Below, piece by piece: positions 1 to 11,600 of a stretch of DNA of 64,000 nt (positions are counted from its first letter, which is position 1; every line of letters begins with the position of its first letter). The notes beneath the pieces were generated by a model, which saw nothing but the letters and a program-made list of their open reading frames with translations, was not told the origin of the DNA and did no database searches. This stretch comes from Neodiprion pinetum (Eukaryota; Arthropoda; Insecta; Hymenoptera; Diprionidae), in the NCBI RefSeq assembly GCF_021155775.2, contig NC_060237.1:7549332-7613331 (forward strand). Direction: 5' to 3'. The translations under genes and the position numbers were made by a program.

Positions 1-154
1 AGTACAATAAGAACGTTCGGTTGGAAGTTCGTTAATATTTGGTCAACGCCGTGCGAACAATCGATCGATATACAGTGGGCTGAAAAGGGGCGGAAACGGA
101 TGAAAGAGCTCGCCTCTTGAAAATTAAGTGAAAGAAGATTACCGAGGTCGAAAA

Positions 155-3100
155 ATGACCCGAAAATTGATACGCGGCGCGAACAGCCGTTTGAGCCACG
201 TTAAATCGACGACGATACTCGCCGCATACGTGACGATTTTTACTTACCTGACAAAGTCTTGTGCAGGAAACGGAATTCGTCCGGAAGTGACGCTGCTCGA
301 TGTCGTGGCGCAACCTCTTGTTCCGACCGATGCAGCATCGGCCGAATGTCTCAGGGACAGTGCCGTTTACATTACATCATTGGGAAATTACACACCGTGG
401 GCTTTGCAGAGTGAGTTGGTTCGATGGTTTCTCTAACGCCGGGTTTATCCCCGGTTTGCATCAACTACCATGGCATTCGTTCCATTGGCGTATGACCGTG
501 TCCTCGGTGTCCGGTTGACTTTTTATTTTTTTAACATTTGCTGGTTTAAATCATGTCGCGGGTCATTCTGGTTACGGATCAGCAACCGCGTGGCGCACTT
601 TGAGATATTGCGATACCGTTTCGACGTCATGATCGATGAAAATGAAACTGTGCAGGTACAGACGCGGATTGTACCAGGACGGGAAAAAGTCCGTGTTTGA
701 TTGTAAAAGCCATGTGGTATGCTGAGGTGGAGGGAAAAAAATAATAAACGGATCGCTGCACCGATATATTTCCTTGGTTCGGTTTGCGCACCGACGCGAA
801 TATAATGCCGAAGGTTTTAGAAGTCAGCCTTGGCGGCGTGTGTTTCCCGAAAAAAGAAATAACTCCTAGATTCATATACTTTGAGGAAATAATTGCCTGT
901 TATAACGTCGCGATACAGAGCTATAATAACACTGGTCAGCAAAATTTTACTTTCCGTGTGTAACATGAACAATTTTAACTGATTATGTTAGGAATAAGGT
1001 TTAGTTTAATAGAATTGATATTATAATATTTTAGATACGAATAGTTTTATGGTGACATGATTTTTTTAGAGTTTATAAAAGTACAGTTCTTGTGAACAAA
1101 AATTAGGTTATATACAGTGTTCCAGTACACTGATCAACAAAATTTCGTATCTAGTTTTTATGTCACAGCTACTATCAGTAAAATTGAACGATTATCGTTT
1201 TCACTGACCTTTTTTCATTCAGGGTGTATCGTTATTTACTATAACCAACTAACTGCTATTTATTGTAAATAATAAAATACCCTGAATCAAAAAAGATCAG
1301 TCAAGACAATAGACATTCAATTTTACTGATAATAGCTGTAACAAAAAAACTAGACCTGATGAAATAAATATGGTTTTTATAATGGGGGTAGATAGGTATT
1401 TAAAAATTAGTAAGCATCTTCCATGTTATGAAATTTTGTTGACCATTGTAATTTGTTACGCGTACTCTGGACGGTGAGGATATTTCTGTAATTGCATAAC
1501 ACCCAAGGCTGAAGACATTTTTAAAACACCTATAGAATACACGGAGTGCTAACCACATATCGATTTCGCATAATTAATTACTTATCTATTGGGTATGATT
1601 GAAAATATGGAAAAATCATAATGAATATAATGAAGTCGCGTGATCTCGGATCAAGCGATTGATTCTGTTGGTTAAACACGTTAACGTTGATTATAGTTTC
1701 ACCCAAAACAATAGCGTGACGGACTTTGCACTTTCTGCCATTTTTCAAACTAAAACTGAACACATACTGGCATTCTTAATTAATTAAGCAACACTACAGT
1801 AGCTGAAACCGGGAATCTGTTTTTGACGATATGCCATTCAATACCAGATTTAATGAGTTGGATCATTAAATTGTAGGTCGCGGTCCGATGAAGTGTTCAT
1901 ATAATGAGCTAGCTTTTCAATAGAGTTTATAGTTACAGTAAATGAAAAACGGAATTCATCGTAATAACGAATCATCGATAAGCCAAGTGACGGCTGAAGA
2001 AACGTCAGCTGCAATAAGAGAGCATGTAAAAAACACAGAGAATATTATAAACGAGCTTCTACTTATCATCAGCCGTGTAAGAACGTGTCGCATTAAATTT
2101 GAATCGCGTGTGGTTATGCATTAACGCAGATCTTGGCCTAGATTTGTTGGATTGTTCGAAAAAATTTTCCCTCATCGTACGACACAATGTGACCTTCTCC
2201 GTGAACCGGATAAATTGCATCTGTTGTACGTAACAATTTTTCGCCGTCCTAAAGCTTATGCGTTTCCGATGCACGATCTTTGATCGCGATATCGTTTATT
2301 AATATAATATAAACACCACTCTGGACAGAAAAATTCGAAATTCCCGAAGGAAATGTGTACTCTTGTAAATAGTTGCATAGAGCAAGTTCACGATTTCCGT
2401 TTGACTCTCATCGGGCAATTATCGATAAAAGTTTACCATGCTAATACATTTCGCAACGAGCCTTTGAAAGACGTAGAATAACCGGTTATCTCGAGTCAGG
2501 CTTGAGTAACCAGCTATTTCGAGTAAAGTTCAAAAACCGGCTATTTCGCGTTTTGAAATTTTTTGGCCGCAAATTAAGTTCGTAATACGAAATTCGCCAG
2601 CGCCTCACAAAATTCATAACATGTTCCGTTTTGCGAATTTACGTATTGTATGGTTATCTACATAATTATAATGAAGAAATCAAAGTATAAAGCATCAGGC
2701 GTACGTTGAGATGAAATGAAAGATTATCATTTCGGTATAATGACATTAAATTAGCATTGACATTAAATTAAATTGGTAATGACATTCGAGATAGCCGGTT
2801 TTGTAAACGATCCTCGAAATAGCCGGTTTTTGAAACCTGACTCGATATAGCCAATTTTTCAAGCCTGACTCGAGATAGCCGGTTATTCTATGCAACCGTC
2901 GAAATACGCTATTGACGGGCTACATCGCGTGTTGAAAAGTTCTGACTAGTCCTAAATTCCACCGGATTCATGCTTGAAAAGGTTACTTGAATGACGTTTT
3001 GCGGTCAAGGCAGGTTTGTAATAGCCCTACAGGAAAATAATTCGTATCCAACTTTCACATTATAGTAAGAGAGATTTAATTTGTTTTTTTTTTCTTTTTC

Positions 3101-6100
3101 TTTCATACGCAGATACTTCTGCCGCTGTAAGGCCATCAATCACAGATATTCGTGACGTCTCCGATCAACGTTGCAATATCAGAGCTGCATGACTGACGTA
3201 ACTGCTCTAACTGTACACAATATCGTCGTGTCGGAAATGTTTATCGAATAAAAGATCGCTACGAACATACATATAAATCATGCAGTGCATATACACTGAA
3301 GACATTATCTCGCTTTGGGAAGCGTGGCGATAGAATTACTCATATTGTAGTATTTGTAATCCGATTTATTTTGTGACTGTTGATATCTCGACGCAACGCG
3401 TGGTAATGCACATCTTTGACGATCCTCGACTTTGCTGCTCTGCCAGTGTCGCAACTCGCTGGCAATTTTTTTTTTTTTAAGGGTGCAGCGGAGTTAATAA
3501 TTAGCGATGAAGGGAGATAAAGTTGAACCGTGAAATTTCTGTACCTACTAAAAAAAGGAAAAGAAAAAATAAAGCAAATTTACTTTGGAATTCGTTTGGT
3601 GGACATATGGAGACACATATGTTCAAATCCGAAAGTCGATTTTATCTCTCATTCAGCCGCCGATAGTGACAGAAATTTATTAATTTTTTAATTTGACATT
3701 TTTATTAAACTCAAGTGTGACCGTGAATAATTGTCTGTACATACACGCCGTGAGAATCTCGGTGGATCGGACAGAAATCAAAACTAACTAATCGGGCAAT
3801 TTCCTAGTACAAAAATATATATAAATAATTACGGAGTCAAGATAATATGCCGAGGTGCTGCGGAAACCTTTTATCGTAGCTTATCGTTCGAATGCTCTTA
3901 TCATTGATGGTGATTTTATGTCAGGTTTAAATTCCCGATTGCAAATATTTATTAAACCCTAAATAAGTAGCTCTTACCTGTTTGAAATTCGGTCGATTTC
4001 TTCTAGCGTGAAATTGTATTTCAACCTCAATTTCAAATCAAACCACGTACTTTCGTAATTACCAGTTTTCGAATAGGAAAAAAGTCTTGTAGAATCTATC
4101 TATTCAACAATTATAGATTTTTATAGTGTATATAATTTATTGAGATATATAATAAATTGTATAAAAGTAAATAGCGCGCACCGTGATCTCATTGAGTAAA
4201 ATATGTGACCCTTGATTCGCAATGATGTTATTATATTAACGAAATGAAAAAATATTCTTGGCTCAGCTTGTCAAGTTGACCATGCTTCAAAGGTCGAGCA
4301 TATTTAGCAAATCTGTGCTTCTCGACCCAACTAAATATGCTTAGGAAATACGAAAGGCAATTGCGATTGGATAAACGTTACATGTCTTATCGGTCAATGC
4401 ACTCGCTCGTGGTGCACGGATTAAAAATGCCTTGGAAGTAGATCGTAGTAATAATAAGAAAAGAATAGGGGGAAAAAAAATACATCAAAAGAAAGACGGG
4501 AAGTTCCCGATTCCCTTATCTAATATCATCCATTTTACTTCTTCTTCTACGAATCGTCAAGAAATTAACGATATCGCGGAAGCTCAGTAATGACAAATCT
4601 ATTTTCAGATACACCACTCGTAGGATCGCACAACTCATGGGATATTGTTCCCGTTTTGTTCTAATTGCCTGCGTTTTCTCTTCAAATATTGATGTCATAT
4701 AAATATATAACTCGATTATCGTTAAACTCCCACGTTTCGTCCCCAGTGTACGACGCCTCGGTGAAGATACCATCGGGATTGATTACCGGGAATGTGAAGC
4801 AATTAGGTAACTACGATGAGTGTCTTCGGGTCAAAAATGCCAATGGATTCGTCGGCCAGGCTTGCACAGCTGTGGTTAGTTTTGAGATTTTTCGCGGAGC
4901 CAATTCTTCGAACGAAACTGACTTGGGGGACCTTCTCATCAACGTCGCACGGGCATCTGTACGTACGGCATTCAATTTGATTATCCAATGCTCGAAACGA
5001 GGATCCAAATAACCGTCTTATTACAGACATGTGCCGATTTTTAGGGGATGACAGACTGGATCGGAGGCACTACAAGTAAATATGAATGGACTTTGTGCGT
5101 TCCGTCGAGTTGCACATACGCAGAGATTCGAGAGAAGATCGACACGTCTCTCGATCCTCTGAGGGTGGAGGGTAGAGTTGACCTGGAGGTCAGTATGACA
5201 GAGAATTCCTGCCACACCGCTGAAACCGCCATAAGAAAATTGGATACAGCTGATTGGATTTACGTGTAAGTGAACTCCCAGTGACGCACATACTTTGGAA
5301 CGCTTTGTCGAAATTTTTACCACGCCACTGGTAAGAACTGAGTGTAAAGAAGACGAAAACAAGTAACCCCTAATAACAACTTCCGGTTTGCAGTACTCTC
5401 CTGATATTATTCGCAGTGATTGCAATATCCAGCACAGCCTTTGATTTGATTACGAGAAACAAGTACGAGGGGAACCGGAAAGGTGAAATATTACAGTAAT
5501 AAAAAAAGCACACCTTCCTATCGCACGTTTTACTTTAAGCACTACATAATTCTCTGCACGGTATCAGATGTGAAACAGGTCGTTCTCACTTCCTTCTCGT
5601 TTTACACAAATGGCAAGACTTTGCTGAACACCAAAAGAAACGGTGATTCAATTGGGTGCTTGGACGGATTGAGATTCATCAGTATATGCTGGATCATTTA
5701 CGGTCACACGCATTACTACACGATCGTCGGTGTCCAATTGGATGTCAGCAACGTACATATCGTGAGTTCATTTACGACATTACTAAACACTCAATTTTCA
5801 CAAATATTGTTGGAATCGTGAAAGGCCGTCGTTTTACGAAAAATTTTCAGAGTAAGAAATTAACTACTCTATTCAAAGTTCGTCAAAGTATATGTCAATA
5901 ACAGTACCGTGAATACCCGAGGCGGTTTCGATCGTTGTAAATTTTTCTTTCATACATGCTTCCGGCGCACCACGTTTACGCTGATAGTAAGACGGTGATT
6001 TTCAGAAGGAAAAGTGGGTGTCTATAATTTTGTGAAATCAATCTGCAGATGCATGAGAATTGGAGTACGCTCTTGGTGCTGAACGGCAACATCGTAACTG

Positions 6101-8047
6101 ACACGTTTTTCCTCTTAAGCGGTCTGCTTCTAGCATACACAAAATATTCTCAGAAGCAAAGAAACCGAGGTTCCTCCTTAAATCTGTTCGAGCTGTACCT
6201 TCGTCGCTACGTGAGGTGAGCGGTGACCCGAAAACAGATCGTTGCCCTGGCTTTTGCAGGTGTTTATTTTCTCCTTATCTTTGTCAGGTTAACACCCGTT
6301 TACGCAATGGTGATTGGTTTCTACTCAACGATCTACAACAAGTTTGGTTCCGGACCGGAATGGGACGTTGTGATCACCGCGGCCAAAGAATCTTGCCAGG
6401 CAAATTGGTGGGCCAACTTGCTCTACGTCAACAACATGGTCACCGTCGAAGACATAGTAAGTAGTAAACTTCCGTTATCTCGCTAAAAATACATCTTTCA
6501 CCTCTCTCTTCAGTGTATAACGCAGTCATGGTATCTGGCGGTCGACATGCAGCTACTTTGGCTTTCACCGATATTCCTTTACCCGATGCTCAAGTTCAGT
6601 CGGGGCACCATCTTCTGGGCTGTTCTTGGGATCGGTTTGACCGTAGCGATTGTCGTTCCTTTTAGCATAACTTACGCGATGGAACTCACGGGGACAATGC
6701 TGTACTACAAAGAGTAAGCAATCCGACTCAGTAGCCGTGTGACATTTCCATAGGAATTTGTTTTCTTAACGATTGTTGCTTCTATCAGCCAAACTGACGT
6801 GGTCAATGTCTTTTTGGAAGTCTATACGAAAACGTACGCCAGGGCCGGATCTTACTTGATTGGAATAGGGATTGGATACTTTCTCGCAAAATCAAAATCT
6901 CTATCCATCCAAATACCGAAGGTAAACTATAATTCATACCCTGGGCATATTTCCTTCGTTGGCGATAATGTTCTATCTTTGATTTGGTACGACGCATCGC
7001 ATCCTTATCTGCAACTCGACCATCGTTTCGTTATTTCTCAGGCATACGCGATAATCGGATGGATCGTTACAGCGGTACTATTAGGGACAACGGTATTCGG
7101 ACCACGAGGAATGTACTACTCCGATCACGTTTACAACAGACTGGAGGCGAGTTTTTACGCGGGATTTCACAGGCCAGCTTTCGCACTGGCAATTTCCTGG
7201 ATAATATTCGCGTGCGTAAACGGAAAAGCAGGTGGGATGTTGATAACGTTCAAGAAATTTATGCAGATGATACGATTTCAAAGATAATCCGTTTCATCCT
7301 AGGTCCGATTAACGGGCTTCTGGCTTGGACTGGATGGCTGCCGTTGAGCAGATTGACGTACAGCGCTTATCTGTCTCACTTCATAGTGCTACTGTACAAT
7401 TCCGGAATCGCCCGAGCACCCGGAAACGTGACGCCCTACACTGTGGTGAGCGGCTTTCTCCTTCACCTCGATTTTCATACCGGACCGAAGCGCGACACTG
7501 ATCTTTCACTGCCTTAAAATTACAGGTTCACGACTTCTTGGGCAACCTGGTCCTCGTCCTGGGATTGTCGACGGTGATAAGCCTGGTCTTCGAGATGCCG
7601 TTTATGACGCTGGACCGAGTTCTGTGGAAGATCAAGGGTCGGCAGGCGGACACGAGGGCGAATTTGCCGGATCCTGCCAAGCTGGAAAACACCGAAGAAA
7701 TTTACAAATCGATCAAAGGCTCGCTGTCGTCGGTGTCGCAGATATACACGGACGTTGCTGGCATAGCGAAATCCGTGGGTGGATCCTACGTGACGAACTT
7801 TGACCCGAGCAACGGCTACTACGTTGACCAGGTGGACAGATCGTCTAAACCCGAGAACGTTTACACCTACATAGTCGGATCGCAAATCGGTACTCCACGA
7901 TCCGAAAGAAGGTACGACGTGCCAACGAACCGGGCGACCAACTCCGCGGAAGGTCGCTTCGATTCCTCGGACGATATCGTCAATTTCACCGAAAGCATAG
8001 GCACCCAGCAGACGACGGGAGTTGACAACAGGGCGTATCAGGTTTGA
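155..8047 (+). CDS. NRF-6-like membrane acyltransferase (nose resistant to fluoxetine family), 12 exons, complete
   Basis: Exons read as 155-410, 4747-4958, 5045-5265, 5394-5482, 5568-5761, 6049-6215, 6288-6456, 6514-6713, 6789-6921, 7042-7231, 7303-7445 and 7526-8047. All junctions are GT-AG with matching phases, giving about 831 residues without a stop. The N-terminus has a hydrophobic leader, then a cysteine-containing extracellular NRF domain (motifs WALQM, SGLITG, LGNYDECL, LCVPSSCTY). A membrane segment follows in exon 4, then the acyltransferase-3 domain with the family signature CLDGLRFISICWIIYGH in exon 5, FFLLSGLLLAY in exon 6 and LSRLTYSAYLSH in exon 11. The last exon ends in a polar tail. 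Family members are multi-pass proteins linked in nematodes and insects to lipid or drug uptake and transport; the substrate is not known. The start is the ATG at 155; an in-frame GTG lies upstream. Family assignment is firm, specific function is not. Confidence 0.93.
1131..1445. repeat. Imperfect long inverted repeat, probable MITE
   Basis: The left arm begins GATCAACAAAATTTC near 1132. The right arm ends GAAATTTTGTTGACC near 1444, which is nearly its reverse complement. Inner segments also pair: TATCAGTAAAATTGAA with TTCAATTTTACTGATA, and TTCATTCAGGGT with ACCCTGAATC. The right arm carries about 100 extra bases. No clean target duplication could be fixed, so class is open. Confidence 0.6.
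2476..2888. mobile_element. Fold-back MITE with TA target duplication and internal degenerate repeats
   Basis: The ends GAATAACCGG and CCGGTTATTC are inverted and each is bordered by TA (2474-2475 and 2889-2890), as in Tc1/mariner-type elements. Each arm is built from degenerate copies of a unit close to ACCGGCTATCTCGAGTCAGG, followed by a CTTGAA-like tail. There is no coding capacity. Tc1/mariner affiliation rests only on the TA border and is tentative. Confidence 0.65.
6922..7041 (+). other. Short intron of 120 bases that keeps the reading frame open
   Basis: The GTAAAC donor and TTTCTCAG acceptor make this an intron. Removing it joins residues IPK to AYAIIGW, as expected for the family. 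Its length is a multiple of three and it has no in-frame stop, so retention would add 40 residues between two membrane segments. Confidence 0.7.
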
Positions 8048-8616
8048 CGATAATCGGGGTCGACCGGATACACAGAATTTTGAGCCAAGTTGGTGCGCTT
8101 TGCAAGCTCAGCAGTAATCGTGGTGACGGGTCGAAACTTGCGGTCGTAAATCGAACAGCGAAATCGGCGACACCGCTGCAGAGGAGTGTACATAGTTTAT
8201 ACTGTAAAACTGTTATTAATTACTGCACGTGAAATCTCGTACGACAGTTTATTATTTTTTTTTTTTTTAGAGCTTTCAGCAATTCTTCAAGCAGAGAGTC
8301 AGAGATTTTATTTATTCTATAACGTACCTAGCGTTTCAATTACGCGAAAATTAACCAAGTATACCGCACTGAGTGATAGATAAAATATGACTATTATACG
8401 GTGGTTTAAAAGAGAAATAGAAGTATTACCCAATTGTAGCTATTTAGCGAAAGATTTCCGGGTTAAATTCTAGATAGTTATTGCAGTTCGTACTTTCTTA
8501 CGTAAGATGTTTTTCATCCGTATACGTCCAATTATATCCAGGCATGCAGTTGTCAGCGTGAGGCTGAGTATTTTTGTTTGATTGTCTCAACGTGTGTTTT
8601 TTTTTTTATATTATCA

Positions 8617-8622
8617 AATAAA
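8617..8622 (+). terminator. Poly(A) signal candidate of the NRF-6-like gene
   Basis: AATAAA lies 570 bases after the stop codon, following a T-rich tract. It is the first canonical hexamer after the stop that I noticed. The 3' UTR between holds no other feature. Confidence 0.5.
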
Positions 8623-11600
8623 CGAATAAGCTGTTTTAATTTTTATTTCCCGCATATGTGATTTTTACACTCTCTCAACTACTTGCCATCTCGACTCTTT
8701 TCAGGCTGGAAAATTCTACGAATGGTACAAGTATTTTACGCACAATATACTCGCGGTCAAGGAACTGTCAAACTTTTCGTTCCTGTATGGTGAAACACAT
8801 CTCACTCAAGAATGAGCAGAGGTATCGGTTACTTCCACGTACGGGACAGAGTCCGCATTGTCACTCGGTAGCAACTCTTCTTCCGAGCTAGCGTGAAGCC
8901 CTTAACCGCCCGTAGCAGCCTATACCCATCTACTACAATTCACTTCTGAAACGTCAGCCAAAAGTGACAAAGAAGTGTTAAAATATCCCTTTGAGAACCG
9001 AACCTGCATAAACATCGACCTGGACCAGCTTTGAAACAGCATACGATCAGTCAACTCCAAGTAGATTTGTGGTTGCCTTTAATGCCATTTTTCTCACCCA
9101 GCAATAACGATTCAGAAGAATATCGTTTGCTTATAAGAAAGAATCACTCCAAGTCGATCGTTAACTGTAAGTTGACGGTAAATGTATTTGGACGATGAAA
9201 AAAAAAAAAAAATCCTCCGCAAATATTACTCTAATACATAAGTGAAAAGCACTTGCTGGCAGGGTTAACGGCTAATGGAGCCGTTTAACTTCGCTCAGGG
9301 AATCTCTGGGACGAGAGGCGCGTGTCCTTACGACTCCTGAGGGACGCGTCCGATTGTGAACCGCAATTGCAACGGCGATGGTGTTGAATAAATGCGTGGG
9401 AATTGGCCAAGTTCCAGGGTACGGTTTTGCAATCGTTGAAGTAACTTGGACTAGCGCTTCTGTGTTGTGTCGCATCTTTCGAGGCGTGACGATTCGCAAG
9501 GGGTTATCCTGTTGGGTATATTATAGTGCAACCCTGTGTATAATATATAATTGTAACGTAGCGGCATAAATTAGACCGGTGCAGGGTTGTGTGATTTGGA
9601 ATATTCGGAGGATACGAAAAGAGGACTTCTTTCCCGTCGACTTCTTTTCCATTTCCTTTTCCTCGAAGCGAATGCGAAAAATGTCGAGTTTCAAACATCC
9701 GCAGACACTCGAGCGTGACACACGGGTTGTTTATACTATTCGGGCAGTGAGAGAATAGCATGAAATAACTTTACTAAGTCAAGGATTTCGATCTGAGATA
9801 TTGTAAATATTTATACCACGGTTCCTCTTTTTCGTATTCCACGCAATGTTACAATTCAAGAAAGAAATTTTATAAATCAAACACTCGTGCATACCCTCTT
9901 GGAGATGACACGATTTTTCAGTACTCACTTAGTCACTCTTGACATTGTCCTTTTTGTTTACCCCTGTTGTCGACCCTGCGAAATATGATGGAATGTAAAC
10001 GTAGAAATGTTTAAGTATTACTTCAAGAGTTCCGAAAATTTCAAACAGTAATGAATACTTTGTAAATCTTTTCTTCAAGCTCTTTAGCAAGTAAATTTCC
10101 ATAATTCAACTTTTAAAACAATTTTAAACAAATATTTGTAACGTCTAAAGTTAGCTGCAGATTTTTTTTGTGCTTAATTAAAAAATTTATCGCAGTACTC
10201 TGTATTTTATATTTCTCGTTTTTAAAAGCAATCACAATTTTTATGAATGTTCAACCTTACTGGTCGACGGAACATTGAAACACAATATTTCAAGAATATA
10301 ACGAGCTGCCAATTTTCCTGGACACTACGTATGTGATGAATAAAAAAACAATTCCAGACCTGCTACAAAAGATTCGGGGCGATTTTTCCTCAACACATCC
10401 GTTTTGGGATGACAAATCGGTAACGAAAAGTGCTCGCATACATCACAACACAGCGCAATGATAAACTGTTTTTTTCTCTCTTACCATATCGCGAATGCGA
10501 AGCACAGGATTCCTTTTGCCGTGTGTCACCGCGTCCGTATGATCTCCGGTTACAGTTTATTACGGTCAGGAAGACAAACGAGGACTCGCTAACATTCGAA
10601 AAATCGGTCATCCATGCACGCGTCGGCAGCCACCCTCGAATACTCGGTGACAATAGTTCGACCCCGGATGGTGTCCTAGGGAGGTTGGCGCCAAGGAGAC
10701 CTCCGTCGAAAGTATCGTAAAACGTGCCACCTTTGACCCTCCGAAAGGCTGCACCAGGCAAGAAAAACGAACACAACAACTATATTTTTAAACGCACATG
10801 CCGATCTGGAGCAAGATCGGCAAAGACGCCGTTCCGACATCGATGCCGCCGGTTTCAGCCCCCGACTCTGCCCTTCATTTCCCTTCCCCCCGAATATTGT
10901 TGCGTTATGACTTTGAGGGGTCTAGGACGACGGGTGACTGAACGGGGTGTCGCACATGTCGGTCGAACCTCGAAGGTCCGACCCGTAAATACAATCCATG
11001 CGTTTGTCTGGCGCGACGGGGTGTCGAGGCATGTGCACGCGGTCGAGACCAGAGAGCAACCCTTAATTTGCGCAATGAGGGAGTAGATCGAATAATGGAG
11101 ACTGGATTTGTATTTAGGGAAATTGAATCGTCGCCTTCACCGCAACTCCGCTCCCTCCCCCATGTGCGTCTGATGATACGCGCCTCCGGAACCGGAAAAC
11201 ACATTTGCTTAATTGCCCGTGCTCGCTCTGACGATTCGAACCCTCGGATATTTATTTATTGATCTGATTGCATTCACCTCAGATGCATAATAAACAGCGT
11301 TTGTTCGGGATTATTTTCTGTGACGATCTCAGTCGGGCTTGTGGTATACGACATATGAGAGTGGCTGAGCAATATGGCGTTGAAAAAAGGAATCAATTAT
11401 TGTATCATCTATTGTAGATTTTTATGGATAGGAGTTAGATGGATGGGAATAACGTTAAAACAAATACAGGGAGAATTTTATCGGAATCGAACCACCGATT
11501 ATAAACGTATAGGTGCAAGCTCAAAATCGTGAGATTTGGAACAACGGATTGCGAATAAATGGATGAATGTTTAAAAAAATAAACTTTGGCTACATATGCT

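Larger units (their letters stand above)
411..4746 (+). other. Large first intron of the NRF-6-like gene
   Basis: This 4.3 kb intron separates the leader exon from the rest of the gene. It is AT-rich and holds two fold-back repeats (about 1131-1445 and 2476-2888). Short open frames inside it, such as 1942-2124, match nothing I recognise and lie in repeat-rich sequence. Confidence 0.85.

Noticed and set aside
9989..10010. Sequence resembling the start of miR-1 (TGGAATGTAAA)
   Set aside because: The match stops after 11 bases and no flanking sequence folds into a precursor hairpin that I can see.
11232..11250. tRNA B-box-like GATTCGAACCC on the minus strand
   Set aside because: No acceptor stem, anticodon arm or A box at the right spacing.
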